Assembly: GCA_041395505.1 (NCBI GenBank)
Contig: JAWLAG010000001.1
Location: 868,001-932,000, forward strand
Reading direction: 5' to 3'
Length of the DNA stretch: 64,000 nt
DNA from: Steroidobacteraceae bacterium
GTDB taxonomy: Bacteria; Pseudomonadota; Gammaproteobacteria; Steroidobacterales; Steroidobacteraceae
Shown in pieces: positions 1 through 8,652 of this stretch. The translations under genes were made by a program, and so were the position numbers. The notes under the pieces were generated by a model. That model was not told where the DNA came from. It saw nothing but the letters and a program-made list of their open reading frames with translations, and did no database searches. How positions within the stretch are numbered: position 1 is the stretch's first letter; the number at the start of each line of letters is the position of its first letter.

Positions 1-12
1 CGATCTTCTGTT

Positions 13-27
13 AAACTTCGGAAGTTT
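13..27. repeat. short palindrome upstream of the M23 peptidase gene
   Basis: A 7-bp inverted repeat (AAACTTC / GAAGTTT around one G) lies 20 bp before the first start codon. It could be the end of a terminator for a gene left of the window or a small operator. No T-run follows, so neither reading is well supported. Confidence 0.25.
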
Positions 28-47
28 GCATCGCCGGAGCGGGCGGA

Positions 48-965
48 ATGAATCTGATCTTGTTTTCCGGCCGCGAAGGGCGGGCTCATCACCTCAACCT
101 GGCGCATCCGCTGACGCTTGCGGCCATCATCCTGCTGGGTTGCGGCATCCTCGCGACCGCATTCCTCCTGGGCGCGCGCTTCGGCGCCGAACCGGGGGCC
201 CTGGCCGCGAATGGCAGCGGCTTTGGCCGCGTCCTCGACGAGCAACGTGCCGAGATTTCAGCTCTTCGCTCCCAGCTCAAGGAGCGCGTCGATGCGCTCG
301 CCGTGCGCATGGGCGAGGTCAATGCCCATATCATCCGCCTCGATGCGCTGGGTCGGCGCCTCACCGAAATGGCCTCCATCGATCCGCGCGAATTCAACTT
401 CGACAGTACGCCACCATCGGGCGGTCCGGAGAGTGAAGATGGCGCCGGCGCTTCGGCCGAGATTCCAGACCTCACGCAAATGCTCGATGACCTCGAGTCG
501 CGGGTGGACCTGCGCTATGCACAGATGTCGGCGCTGCAGAACGTGATTCTCGCGCGCAACCTCAAGGAACAGATCATGCCGGACGGCCGGCCGGTCACCA
601 AGGGTTTCATCTCATCGTATTTCGGCGATCGCCAGGATCCTTTCAGCGGTCACCAGGCCTTCCACAAAGGTGTCGATTTTGCCGGCCAGATTGGTGATGA
701 AGTCGTTGCAGTCGCGGCGGGCATCGTCAGCTGGAGCGGTGAGCGCGCAGGCTACGGCTGGCTCATCGAGATCAACCACGGCAGCGGCTACGTGACGCGC
801 TATGCGCACAACCGACGCAGCCTGGTGACAGTCGGTCAGACCGTGACGCGCGGGCAGCCAATCGCCCTGATGGGCTCAACCGGCCGCTCCACCGGGCCGC
901 ACGTGCATTTCGAGGTCCTGAAGGACGGCCGCCAGGTCAATCCCATGACCTTCATAGGGCGCTGA
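48..965 (+). CDS. M23 family metallopeptidase (LytM domain), membrane-anchored
   Basis: A 305-residue protein with one N-terminal membrane segment (about residues 20-44, preceded by a basic cytoplasmic start), a helical stretch (about 60-170), and a C-terminal LytM/peptidase M23 domain (about 200-300). The zinc-binding pattern is visible as HKGVDF, with HVHFE near the end, so the enzyme is probably an active periplasmic endopeptidase acting on peptidoglycan cross-links, not a degenerate activator. A purine-rich ribosome site (GGAGCGGGCGG) sits directly upstream of the ATG. M23 genes just before secA are common in gammaproteobacteria, where they follow the ftsZ-lpxC cluster, which is probably just off the left edge. 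The exact cell-wall substrate cannot be read from the sequence. Confidence 0.88.
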   Translation: MNLILFSGREGRAHHLNLAHPLTLAAIILLGCGILATAFLLGARFGAEPGALAANGSGFGRVLDEQRAEISALRSQLKERVDALAVRMGEVNAHIIRLDALGRRLTEMASIDPREFNFDSTPPSGGPESEDGAGASAEIPDLTQMLDDLESRVDLRYAQMSALQNVILARNLKEQIMPDGRPVTKGFISSYFGDRQDPFSGHQAFHKGVDFAGQIGDEVVAVAAGIVSWSGERAGYGWLIEINHGSGYVTRYAHNRRSLVTVGQTVTRGQPIALMGSTGRSTGPHVHFEVLKDGRQVNPMTFIGR

Positions 966-969
966 ACGA

Positions 970-999
970 TTTTCTAATCCCGCGCTCTATCCTTACAAT
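970..999 (+). promoter_or_regulatory. candidate sigma70 promoter for secA
   Basis: A TACAAT -10 hexamer (994-999) lies 18 bp after TTTTCT (970-975), a weak -35. It is placed in the 103-bp gap before secA. No secM-like upstream gene is present, so the secretion-monitor attenuation known from Escherichia coli is not used here. Confidence 0.35.
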
Positions 1000-1068
1000 A
1001 ATACGTTTGTACACCTGCTCCCCGTGCCGGCGCTGCACCCGCCGGGAGCATGATGAGGCCTGCACCCC

Positions 1069-3831
1069 GTGTTTCAGTTCCTGACCAGGATTTTTGGTAG
1101 CCGTAACGACAGGCTCGTCAAGGGCTATCGCCGCCGGGCCCAGCAGTCGAATGCGCTGCAGGCGGCGACCGAGCGCCTTGCCGACGAGGAGCTGCGCGCC
1201 AAGACCGATGAGTTTCGTGCCCGGCTGAAGGAGGGCGCCACGGTCGAGGAGCTCCTGCCCGAGGCGTTCGCGGTTGTTCGTGAGGCGGCGCGACGTACCG
1301 TCGGCATGCGCCACTTCGATGTCCAGTTGATCGGCGGCATGGCGCTGCACGAGGGCAAGATCGCCGAGATGCGTACCGGCGAGGGCAAGACGCTGGTGGC
1401 GACCTTGCCCGCCTACCTCAATGCATTGGGCGGCGAGGGGGTGCACGTCGTTACCGTCAACGAATATCTCGCCCAGCGTGATGCCGACTGGATGGGACCG
1501 GTCTATCGATTCCTCGGCCTGAGTGTCGGTGTCATCCGCAATTCCCAGAACCCGAGCGAGAAGCGCGCCGCCTACGCCTGCGACATCACCTACGGCACCA
1601 ATAACGAATTCGGTTTCGACTATCTGCGCGACAATCTGGCATTTCGTCTCGAAGACCGCGTGCAGCGAGGCCTCGCCTACGCCATTGTCGATGAAGTCGA
1701 CTCCATCCTGATCGACGAAGCGCGCACGCCGCTCATCATCTCCGGCCCGGCGGAGGAGAGCACCGAACTCTACGTGCGCATCAACAAGCTCGTGCCGCGT
1801 CTTGATCGCCAGCAGCAGGAGGACGGTCCCGGCGATTTTTCGGTGGACGAAAAGCAGCGCCAGGTACACCTGACCGAGGCAGGGCACGAGCGGGTCGAGG
1901 CATTGATGCTCGAAGACGGACTGCTGCGCAGCGGCGAGAGCCTGTACGATCCGGCCAACATCCGCCTCATGCACCACCTGAATGCCGCGCTTCGCGCCCA
2001 TGCGGTCTACAAGCGCGACGTCGAGTACATCGTGCGCAATGGCGAGGTGATCATCGTCGATGAATTCACCGGCCGCACCATGCCGGGCAGGCGCTGGTCC
2101 GATGGTCTGCACCAGGCCGTGGAAGCAAAGGAAGGCGTGCGGGTCCGCGAGGAGAACCAGACCGTCGCATCGATCACCTTCCAGAACTACTTCCGGCTCT
2201 ATCGCAAGCTCTCGGGCATGACCGGCACGGCCGACACGGAAGCGCCGGAGTTCATGCAGATCTACGGACTCGAAGTGGTCGTGATCCCGACCCACAAGCC
2301 CATGATCCGCGCCGATCATTCCGACCTCGTGTACCTGACCCAGTCGGACAAGTTCAAGGCGATAGTCGAAGACATTCGCGAGTGCGTCGAACGCAAGCAA
2401 CCGGTACTGGTCGGTACGACATCGATCGAGACCTCCGAGATGCTGGCGGAAGTCCTGCGCAAGGCGGAAATCGCGCATGAGGTCCTGAACGCGAAACAAC
2501 ATGAGCGCGAGGCGCTGGTCGTCGCACAGGCTGGCCGGCCGGGGGCCGTGACCATCGCCACCAACATGGCGGGTCGCGGCACCGACATCGTGCTCGGCGG
2601 CAACCTGGAGGCTGAACTCGCCGGCATCGATGCCGCCGACGATGCCGCGCGTGAGTCGACCCGCACCGCCTGGCAGGTGCGCCACGATGCGGTCATCGCG
2701 GCCGGTGGCCTGCACATCATCGGCACTGAGCGCCACGAGTCGCGGCGCATCGATAACCAGCTGCGCGGCCGCTCGGGCCGACAGGGTGATCCCGGCTCCA
2801 GCCGCTTCTATCTGTCGATGGAAGACAACCTGATGCGGATCTTCGGCGATCCGAACTTCACCAAGCGATTGCTGGCCATGGCCGGCATGAAAGAAGGCGA
2901 AGTGATCGAGAGCCGCATGCTCTCGGGTCGCATCGAAAAGGCGCAGCGCAAGGTCGAATCGCACAACTTCGATATCCGCAAGCAGCTCCTGCTGTTCGAC
3001 GACGTCGCCAATGACCAGCGCAAGGTCATTTATCAGCAGCGCAGCGAAATCATGGGCAGGGAGGAGTTGTCCGATGCGGTCGCGGGGCTACGCGAGGACG
3101 TGCTCACGACGCTCATCGACCAGTATCTGCCGCGCACCGTGGCATCGGCCGACTGGAACCTCGCGGGTCTTGCCGAAGCCGTGCGCAACGACTTCAACGC
3201 CGAGGTCGATCCTGCGGGCTGGATCGATGCCGACCCCGAACTCGAGGAGTCGGCTTTGCGCGAGCGGATAATCGCTGCCGTCGCCGCCAGCTACGACCAG
3301 AAAGTCGAGCGTGCCGGCGCGCCAACCATGCGCCACATCGAAAAAGAAATCATGCTGCGCACGCTTGACCAGCACTGGCGCGAGCATCTCGGCGCGATGG
3401 ACTATCTGCGCCAGGGCATACACCTGCGCGGCTATGCACAGAAGGACTATCGCTACGAGTACAAGCGCGAGGCATTCCAGTTGTTCGAGGCAATGCTCGA
3501 GCGCGTCAAGTTCGACACCGTCTCGCTCCTTGCGCGCCTCGAAGTGCGCACCGAAGCGGAGATCGAGCGCGAAGAGGCCGAGCGGCGCGACCGGCTGATG
3601 CGGGCGCTGCAGACCCGCCATGCCGATGCGCCATCGGCCCTGACGGCACAGCCGCCGGCCGCAGGCGGCGCAGGCGGGGAGCAGACGGCGCCGGAAGTTC
3701 CGCCGGCGATGGCCGCGAGTGTTGGCACCTTCGTGCGCGGTGAGCGCAAGGTCGGCCGTAACGAACCCTGTCCCTGCGGGTCAGGCAAAAAGTTCAAACA
3801 CTGCCACGGCGCGCTGGCGGACACCGGTTGA
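1069..3831 (+). CDS. secA: protein translocase ATPase SecA
   Basis: SecA is the motor ATPase that drives unfolded preproteins through SecYEG across the inner membrane. The 920-residue product has the family's full length. Visible are the Walker A motif MRTGEGKT (about residues 102-109), the DEVDSILIDEARTPLIISG Walker B region, the helicase-like motif TNMAGRGTDI, and the C-terminal zinc finger CPCGSGKKFKHCHG that binds SecB and phospholipid, after an Ala/Pro-rich linker. Translation starts at GTG (1069), because no ATG fits the conserved MFQFLTRIFGSRNDR beginning; a GAGG ribosome site lies 10 bp upstream. The stop overlaps the start of the next gene (TTGA), indicating co-translation with the Nudix gene. 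Confidence 0.98.
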   Translation: MFQFLTRIFGSRNDRLVKGYRRRAQQSNALQAATERLADEELRAKTDEFRARLKEGATVEELLPEAFAVVREAARRTVGMRHFDVQLIGGMALHEGKIAEMRTGEGKTLVATLPAYLNALGGEGVHVVTVNEYLAQRDADWMGPVYRFLGLSVGVIRNSQNPSEKRAAYACDITYGTNNEFGFDYLRDNLAFRLEDRVQRGLAYAIVDEVDSILIDEARTPLIISGPAEESTELYVRINKLVPRLDRQQQEDGPGDFSVDEKQRQVHLTEAGHERVEALMLEDGLLRSGESLYDPANIRLMHHLNAALRAHAVYKRDVEYIVRNGEVIIVDEFTGRTMPGRRWSDGLHQAVEAKEGVRVREENQTVASITFQNYFRLYRKLSGMTGTADTEAPEFMQIYGLEVVVIPTHKPMIRADHSDLVYLTQSDKFKAIVEDIRECVERKQPVLVGTTSIETSEMLAEVLRKAEIAHEVLNAKQHEREALVVAQAGRPGAVTIATNMAGRGTDIVLGGNLEAELAGIDAADDAARESTRTAWQVRHDAVIAAGGLHIIGTERHESRRIDNQLRGRSGRQGDPGSSRFYLSMEDNLMRIFGDPNFTKRLLAMAGMKEGEVIESRMLSGRIEKAQRKVESHNFDIRKQLLLFDDVANDQRKVIYQQRSEIMGREELSDAVAGLREDVLTTLIDQYLPRTVASADWNLAGLAEAVRNDFNAEVDPAGWIDADPELEESALRERIIAAVAASYDQKVERAGAPTMRHIEKEIMLRTLDQHWREHLGAMDYLRQGIHLRGYAQKDYRYEYKREAFQLFEAMLERVKFDTVSLLARLEVRTEAEIEREEAERRDRLMRALQTRHADAPSALTAQPPAAGGAGGEQTAPEVPPAMAASVGTFVRGERKVGRNEPCPCGSGKKFKHCHGALADTG

Positions 3832-4250
3832 GCATCGAGCCGGGGCGAGCCTCGCTGCGGGTGGTCGCGGCGGCAATCTTCGACGACAGCGGGCGGATAC
3901 TCATCTCGCAACGCACGCCGGGCCGCGAACTGGCCGGGCGCTGGGAGTTCCCCGGCGGCAAGGTCGCGGCGGGCGAAAGCGATCCCACGGCCCTCGCCCG
4001 CGAACTCGCCGAGGAACTTGGCATCGAGTTGCGAAGCGCGCGCAAAGTGATGGAATTGACCCATCCGTACCCGGACAAGCAGGTGACGCTGGCGTTCTAT
4101 TCGGTTGCCGACTATCGGGGCGAGGTGAGCGCCCGCGAAGGCCAGGCGCTGCGCTGGCTCGCACCCGCAGAGCTCGATGACTGGGATATCCTCGAGGCGG
4201 ACCGCCCGTTTGTCCTCGCCTTGCAATCTGCCGCTGGCTCAGCATCATAG
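3828..4250 (+). CDS. mutT: Nudix hydrolase, MutT type (8-oxo-dGTP diphosphatase)
   Basis: This 140-residue protein carries a complete Nudix box (G44-x5-E50-x7-R58-E59-x2-E62-E63-x-G65), which coordinates the metal for cleavage of nucleoside diphosphate derivatives. Length, the early strand VVAAAIF and the DSGRILISQR segment match MutT, which clears oxidised guanine nucleotides from the pool and prevents A-C/G-T transversions. The start is TTG at 3828, overlapping the secA stop codon by four bases. A MutT gene following secA is a recurrent order in gammaproteobacteria, sometimes with argJ between; argJ is absent here. Substrate choice is inferred from context, as Nudix boxes alone do not fix it. 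Confidence 0.9.
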   Translation: MSIEPGRASLRVVAAAIFDDSGRILISQRTPGRELAGRWEFPGGKVAAGESDPTALARELAEELGIELRSARKVMELTHPYPDKQVTLAFYSVADYRGEVSAREGQALRWLAPAELDDWDILEADRPFVLALQSAAGSAS

Positions 4251-4279
4251 CGGGTCCCACGGAGGACTGCGGCGAGAGC

Positions 4280-5728
4280 ATGGCGAACGAATACACCGGA
4301 GAGTCTTTTGCGGTGCGAAATCCGCGCAGCGGCGTCGCCGATTACCGCTTCTCGGCACCTGCGGTCGCTGAGCTGCATGTCATTGCCGATGGGCTACGCG
4401 CTGCCCAGGTCGAATGGGCAGCGCGACCAGTGGCGGAAAGAATGGCCGTCCTTGATGCCTGGCAAAAGGCGCTTGCGCAGCACGCCGATGCCATCGTGTC
4501 GGCGTTGGCGGCGGATACCGGGCGTGGGGCCATCTCGCGTTCGGAGTGCGCGTCGGTTGGCAGCACGATCGAACGCTGCCTGCGCACGGTGCGCGCCCTG
4601 CCCGAATTGCCTCAAGACCAGCCGAGCAGCGTGCCAGGCATCAGCTTCGGTGCGCAGCTGGTGCCTTACCCGCTCGTCGGCGTGATCAGTCCATGGAATT
4701 TTCCCCTTGCGCTTGCCGTGATCGATGCCATTCCTGCACTGCTCGCGGGCTGTGCCGTGCTCGTGAAGCCTTCGGAAGTCACGCCGCGCTTCGCCGAGCC
4801 GCTGATGGCAAGCATTCGTGCCGTGCCAGAACTCGCGGCGGTGCTGTTCGTGCAACCGGGCGGTCGGGAGATGGGCGAGACGCTGGTGGGACTTGCGGAC
4901 ATGATCTGCTTTACGGGCAGCGTGCGCACGGGCCGCATGGTCGCCGAGAATGCCGCGCGAAATTTCATTCCAGCCTGCCTCGAGCTCGGCGGCAATGATC
5001 CCGTGATCGTGACCGCGAGCGCCCATGTCGAGTCCGCATCCGACATCGTGCTGCGGGCGAGTTGCCTTGCGACGGGCCAGGCCTGCCAGTCCCTGGAGCG
5101 GGTCTACGTCGATCGCACTATCCACGACCAGTTCCTGCAACGGCTCATCGACAAGGCCCGGCAGATCGAAATCAACTGGCCCGATATGACGCGCGGCGTG
5201 CTGGGTCCCTTCATCTGGGAGCGCCAGGCAGCCATCGTCGCGGACCAGATTGCCGATGCGACCGGCAAGGGTGCGACCCTCCAATGCGGTGGCAGGATCA
5301 TCGACCATGGCGGCAAATGGCTCGAACCCACTGTCCTCAGCGGCGTCAATCACAATATGCAGTTGATGCGCGAGGAAACCTTCGGGCCGGTCATGCCCGT
5401 AATGGCCTACGATCACATCGAGGAAGCGATCCGCCTCGCCAATGAGGGCAGTTACGGATTGTCGGCAGCCGTAATCGCTGGCAGCCTCGATGAGGCCGGA
5501 CGGATCGGCCGGCAGATCGATGCCGGCGGCATCAGTCTGAACGATGGCGCGCTCACTGGATTCGTGCATGAAGCGGAGAAGAATTCCTTCAAGCTCTCTG
5601 GCCTCGGGCCTTCGCGCATGGGCGCTGCGGGCTATCTGCGCTTCTTTCGCCGCAAGGCCCTGCTGCGCCAACATGGCACCGCGATGTCGCTTGCCGCCAT
5701 GGCCGAGCAGCCACCGCCGCCGGCATGA
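4280..5728 (+). CDS. NAD(P)-dependent aldehyde dehydrogenase family protein
   Basis: A 482-residue ALDH-superfamily enzyme that oxidises an aldehyde to the acid. The catalytic set is intact: the general base E235 in LELGGND and the nucleophile C269 in GQACQS, 34 residues apart as in the family. The cofactor motif SPWNFPLA and FTGS (glycine-rich NAD contact) are present, as is EETFGPVMPV near the C-terminus. Substrate cannot be assigned: the sequence does not match a single well-known subgroup by eye. The gene follows mutT by 29 bp with GGAGG upstream and is probably in the same transcript. It is not near other genes of an obvious aldehyde-producing pathway. Confidence 0.9.
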   Translation: MANEYTGESFAVRNPRSGVADYRFSAPAVAELHVIADGLRAAQVEWAARPVAERMAVLDAWQKALAQHADAIVSALAADTGRGAISRSECASVGSTIERCLRTVRALPELPQDQPSSVPGISFGAQLVPYPLVGVISPWNFPLALAVIDAIPALLAGCAVLVKPSEVTPRFAEPLMASIRAVPELAAVLFVQPGGREMGETLVGLADMICFTGSVRTGRMVAENAARNFIPACLELGGNDPVIVTASAHVESASDIVLRASCLATGQACQSLERVYVDRTIHDQFLQRLIDKARQIEINWPDMTRGVLGPFIWERQAAIVADQIADATGKGATLQCGGRIIDHGGKWLEPTVLSGVNHNMQLMREETFGPVMPVMAYDHIEEAIRLANEGSYGLSAAVIAGSLDEAGRIGRQIDAGGISLNDGALTGFVHEAEKNSFKLSGLGPSRMGAAGYLRFFRRKALLRQHGTAMSLAAMAEQPPPPA

Positions 5729-5779
5729 GCGCAAGCAGCTTTTTCCAATCACTCGAACGACCACGACGGAACGACGCAA

Positions 5780-6181
5780 ATGGCACAACAACCCAACTTG
5801 CCGGATATCAAGATCGCAGCCGAGGATCTCTACCGCGAGGAAGTTTTCACCGACAGGCGTGCCGGGAGCCTGAGGCGCCTGACCCCCGTCAAGATCGACG
5901 GCTCGATCGATGCGGAGCGGGCCGTGCTGTTCTCCGGCCAGACTCAATTGCTGACGCCCGCGGGCATACTGCCGCTCGCCTTTGAAATCGACGCCAAGTC
6001 CCTCGACGAGGCGGTTCAGAAATTTCCGGCGGCGGTACACGCCGCCATCGAAGATGCCATGGAAGAAGCGCGCGAGATGCGCCGGGAAGCCGCTTCGCGC
6101 ATCGTCGTGCCTGAAGTCGGCGCTGCCGGCATCGGCCCGGGACCGGGCCCGGCAGGCGGCGGCAAGATCAAGTTCCCGTAA
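5780..6181 (+). CDS. conserved hypothetical protein, 133 aa
   Basis: I do not assign this gene a function. The product is soluble and acidic, with no signal peptide or membrane segment. It opens with a segment rich in charged residues (LYREEVFTDRRAGSLRRLTPV), has a hydrophobic central strand pair around QTQLLTPAGILPLAFEI, then a long charged helix (about residues 78-105, EDAMEEAREMRREAASRIVVPE), and ends in a Gly/Pro tail. This layout resembles short conserved cytoplasmic proteins of Xanthomonadales-type genomes. It starts 51 bp after the aldehyde dehydrogenase and may share its transcript. The codon pattern fits its neighbours, supporting a real gene. Confidence 0.7.
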   Translation: MAQQPNLPDIKIAAEDLYREEVFTDRRAGSLRRLTPVKIDGSIDAERAVLFSGQTQLLTPAGILPLAFEIDAKSLDEAVQKFPAAVHAAIEDAMEEAREMRREAASRIVVPEVGAAGIGPGPGPAGGGKIKFP

Positions 6182-6208
6182 GGCCGGCGCCGCGCCGCGC
6201 GGACGCTC

Positions 6209-6659
6209 TCACCATGGCAGCGTTGTCGCGACGCTGAAGAACAGCTTGCTCTCGGATGAGAACACATCGTCGGGAGTTCCATCGGCGATCGCCAGGTCGC
6301 TGCCGTCGATGTACTTGAGCGCGAGATCGAACTTGCCGAAGCTGCGGGCGATTCCGATCGAATAGTCCACGAATTCATCCGGCTGCCAGAACGAGCCGAA
6401 GTTGTAGCCGACATGCGCGGTCAATTTCGACTTGGATGTCGGTGCCCGTTCCGAAATCGACATTGCTGCCCCACAGGCTCGCATAGAAACCCGATTCCTG
6501 TGACCAGTCGAGGCTCGCCTGCAGCGCCGGGTCCAGCGCCGATTGCGTGATGCCGCGAAAATCGTAATCGCTCGCAAGTGTAAAAGTCGAACTGACTTCG
6601 GCCCGTGCTGCCGCGATGGCCAGCATTGCAAGCAGCGGCAACAATTGTCTCGGTTTCAT
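6209..6659 (-). pseudogene. TorF-like putative porin gene, broken by an out-of-frame internal deletion
   Basis: The 5' part (6659 down to about 6430) encodes a signal peptide (MKPRQLLPLLAMLAIAAARA) and the typical beginning of TorF-family outer-membrane proteins, with SSTFTLASDYDFRGITQSA. After the residues TDIQVEID the frame breaks, and the C-terminal part of the same family (HVGYNFGSF, then FVDYSIGIARSFGKFDLALKYIDGSD) continues in another frame to the stop at 6209. Added together only about 147 residues remain, against roughly 220-250 for the family, so the central strands are missing, not just shifted. The start codon and an AGGAG ribosome site survive. Genes of this family commonly neighbour glnK-amtB, as here. 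A sequencing error could explain the frameshift but not the missing middle. Confidence 0.75.
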
Positions 6660-6750
6660 GCAAGCGCTCCTTTGAGTGTTGAGCGCCAGGCAATGCAGTA
6701 ATCGTGCCAGCGCTGAATCCGCGGGAAATTACGCTGGCGTGAGTGCCGAG

Positions 6751-6767
6751 TGCACAGCGATGAGGCA
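6751..6767 (+). promoter_or_regulatory. second, weaker NtrC-like site upstream of glnK
   Basis: TGCACAGCGATGAGGCA matches the NtrC dyad TGCACC-N5-GGTGCA at 9 of 12 positions. Its start is exactly 32 bp from the stronger site at 6783, three DNA turns, the spacing used by paired NtrC enhancer sites at Escherichia coli glnA. Confidence 0.45.
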
Positions 6768-6782
6768 GCGCCGATCCCCGGC

Positions 6783-6799
6783 TGCAACATGGCGGTGCA
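6783..6799 (+). promoter_or_regulatory. NtrC binding site (enhancer) for glnK-amtB
   Basis: TGCAACATGGCGGTGCA differs from the NtrC consensus dyad TGCACC-N5-GGTGCA at one position. It lies about 100 bp upstream of the predicted sigma54 transcription start, the normal enhancer distance. Confidence 0.7.
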
Positions 6800-6863
6800 T
6801 GTATGCCGTGACGTTTGCCCAATATTGCTGCAAGTCGTTGATTGCACATGAGCTGCCAGTGAC

Positions 6864-6879
6864 TGGCACGCAAGCTGCA
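6864..6879 (+). promoter_or_regulatory. sigma54 (RpoN) promoter of glnK-amtB
   Basis: TGGCACG-N4-CTGCA matches the -24/-12 consensus (TGGCACG-N4-TTGCW) except for one base in the -12 element; the essential GG and GC pairs are kept at correct spacing. Predicted start near 6890 gives a leader of about 36 nt before glnK. Together with the NtrC-like sites upstream it implies induction under nitrogen limitation. Confidence 0.75.
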
Positions 6880-6925
6880 TAGCGTTGGTGGCAATCCTCG
6901 TAATCAACTCCTGCAGTGAGGGGCA

Positions 6926-7264
6926 ATGAAACTCATCGTCGCAATCATCAAACCCTACAAGCTCGACGAATTGCGTGAAGCGCTCGGGCAAGTCGGTGTC
7001 ACCGGCCTTACGGTCAGCGAGGTCAAGGGGTTCGGCCGTCAGCGCGGCCATACCGAGCTATACCGTGGCGCCGAGTATCAAGTCGACTTCGTGCCGAAGA
7101 CCAAAGTGGAGATCGCCGTTGACGCGAGCGCGGCGGAGGCAGTGATCGAGGCGATCTGCAATGTCGCGCGGACCGGCAAGGTCGGTGACGGCAAGATTTT
7201 CGTCATCGATCTGCAGACCGTGGTGCGCATCCGCACCGGGGAGCAAGGTCGTGACGCACTCTGA
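6926..7264 (+). CDS. glnK: nitrogen regulatory protein P-II
   Basis: A 112-residue P-II signal protein, full length. The T-loop carries Tyr51 (RGAEYQVDF), the residue uridylylated by GlnD under nitrogen limitation, and the ATP/2-oxoglutarate-binding segments KPYKL, GFGRQRGH and TGKVGDGKIFV are intact. P-II trimers sense 2-oxoglutarate and ATP/ADP, and the GlnK branch plugs the AmtB channel when ammonium rises. Being upstream of amtB by 37 bp, with an NtrC/sigma54-type promoter, identifies it as the GlnK paralogue rather than GlnB, although the two are very similar in sequence. GlnK and AmtB are expected to be co-transcribed. Confidence 0.95.
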   Translation: MKLIVAIIKPYKLDELREALGQVGVTGLTVSEVKGFGRQRGHTELYRGAEYQVDFVPKTKVEIAVDASAAEAVIEAICNVARTGKVGDGKIFVIDLQTVVRIRTGEQGRDAL

Positions 7265-7301
7265 AACAACATCGCAACCCATCGCAACTGGAACGCAAAA
7301 A

Positions 7302-8624
7302 ATGAAATGTCTCAAGCGACTTCTCACCGTTTACCTGCTGCCCGCACTATCGGGTCTGGTGCTGGCAGGCGTTGCCCGCGCCGACGAGCCGGCGGTAATC
7401 GTCGACAAGGGCGACACCGCATGGATGATCGTCGCCACGGTGCTGGTGATCCTCATGACGATCCCGGGCCTTGCGCTCTTTTATGGCGGGATGGTCCGCG
7501 CGAAGAACATGCTGTCGGTGCTGATCCAGGTGTTCGTCGTGTTTTCGCTGATCTGCGTGCTTTGGGCCCTTTACGGATATAGCCTCGCTTTCACGGGCAC
7601 CAATTCCCTGATTGGTTCCTTCGAAAAGATTTTCCTCGCAGGTGTCGGGCCGGCATCGCTCGCGGATACCTTTTCCGAGGGCGTGAAGATTCCGGAGTAC
7701 ATCTTCATCGTATTCCAGGCGACGTTCGCCGCGATCACCTGCGCGCTGATCGTCGGTGCATTCGCGGAGCGAATGAAATTCTGGGCCGTGATCCTGTTCT
7801 CGGTGCTGTGGTTCACGTTCAGCTATCTGCCGATCGCGCACATGGTCTGGTACGGCGAGGGCATGCTGTTCAAGCTCGGTGCACTCGACTTCGCCGGTGG
7901 CACGGTCGTGCATATCAATGCCGGCGTGGCCGGACTGGCTGGCGCTTATCTGGTCGGCAAACGAGTCGGCTTTGGCCGGGAACCCATGCCGCCGCACTCA
8001 TTGACCATGACCATGATCGGCGCATCGCTCCTCTGGGTCGGCTGGTTCGGGTTCAATGCCGGCTCCAATCTCGAGGCGAACGCTGGCGCAGCACTCGCAT
8101 TCATCAACACGCTGGTGGCAACCGGCGCCGCGGCCCTGTCGTGGTTGCTGGGCGAGCAGATTGCCAAGGGCAAGCCATCCATGCTGGGTGCCGCTTCCGG
8201 TGCGGTTGCAGGCCTCGTCGCAATCACTCCCGCCTGTGGCACGGTCGGGCCAATGGGCGCCATCGTGCTCGGTCTCGCGGCGGGCCTCGTCTGCCTATGG
8301 GGCGTCAATGGACTCAAGCGCCTGCTGGGTGCCGACGATGCGCTCGACGTCTTTGGTGTGCACGGACTCGGCGGCATTTTGGGCGCATTGCTCACCGGTG
8401 TGCTCACAGCGCCGTCTTTGGGCGGAACCGGTGGCGCGGATTTCTCGATCGCAGGCCAGTTGACGACCCAGGCGATCGCCGTCGGCGTCACCATACTCTG
8501 GAGCGGCGTCGTATCGCTGATCGCCTACAAGATCACCGATGCCATCGTAGGCCTCAGGGTCAGCCACGAAGCCGAGCGTGAGGGCCTCGATACGACCGAA
8601 CATGGCGAGCGCGCGTACAGCTGA
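7302..8624 (+). CDS. amtB: ammonium transporter AmtB
   Basis: A 440-residue Amt/MEP/Rh family channel of the inner membrane that conducts ammonium as NH3 plus H+. The start at 7302 gives a cleavable signal peptide (MKCLKRLLTVYLLPALSGLVLAGVARA), typical of AmtB; starts further upstream would run into glnK. About eleven membrane spans follow, with signature segments LFYGGMVRAKNML, FAERMKFWA, GGTVVHINAGVAGL (first pore histidine) and VFGVHGLGGILGALLTG (second pore histidine). The C-terminal tail GLRVSHEAEREGLDTTEHG is the conserved region contacted by GlnK. It sits 37 bp after glnK and convergent with the next gene. Confidence 0.96.
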   Translation: MKCLKRLLTVYLLPALSGLVLAGVARADEPAVIVDKGDTAWMIVATVLVILMTIPGLALFYGGMVRAKNMLSVLIQVFVVFSLICVLWALYGYSLAFTGTNSLIGSFEKIFLAGVGPASLADTFSEGVKIPEYIFIVFQATFAAITCALIVGAFAERMKFWAVILFSVLWFTFSYLPIAHMVWYGEGMLFKLGALDFAGGTVVHINAGVAGLAGAYLVGKRVGFGREPMPPHSLTMTMIGASLLWVGWFGFNAGSNLEANAGAALAFINTLVATGAAALSWLLGEQIAKGKPSMLGAASGAVAGLVAITPACGTVGPMGAIVLGLAAGLVCLWGVNGLKRLLGADDALDVFGVHGLGGILGALLTGVLTAPSLGGTGGADFSIAGQLTTQAIAVGVTILWSGVVSLIAYKITDAIVGLRVSHEAEREGLDTTEHGERAYS

Positions 8625-8652
8625 CGCGCGAGCGGTGCCGCATGCCTGTCGT

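Noticed and set aside
952..2964. 670-codon minus-strand frame opposite secA
   Set aside because: Shadow frame caused by high GC at third codon positions; no domain is recognisable and secA is unambiguous.
3453..4226. 257-codon minus-strand frame opposite the end of secA and mutT
   Set aside because: Overlaps two sure genes in full and shows no family resemblance.
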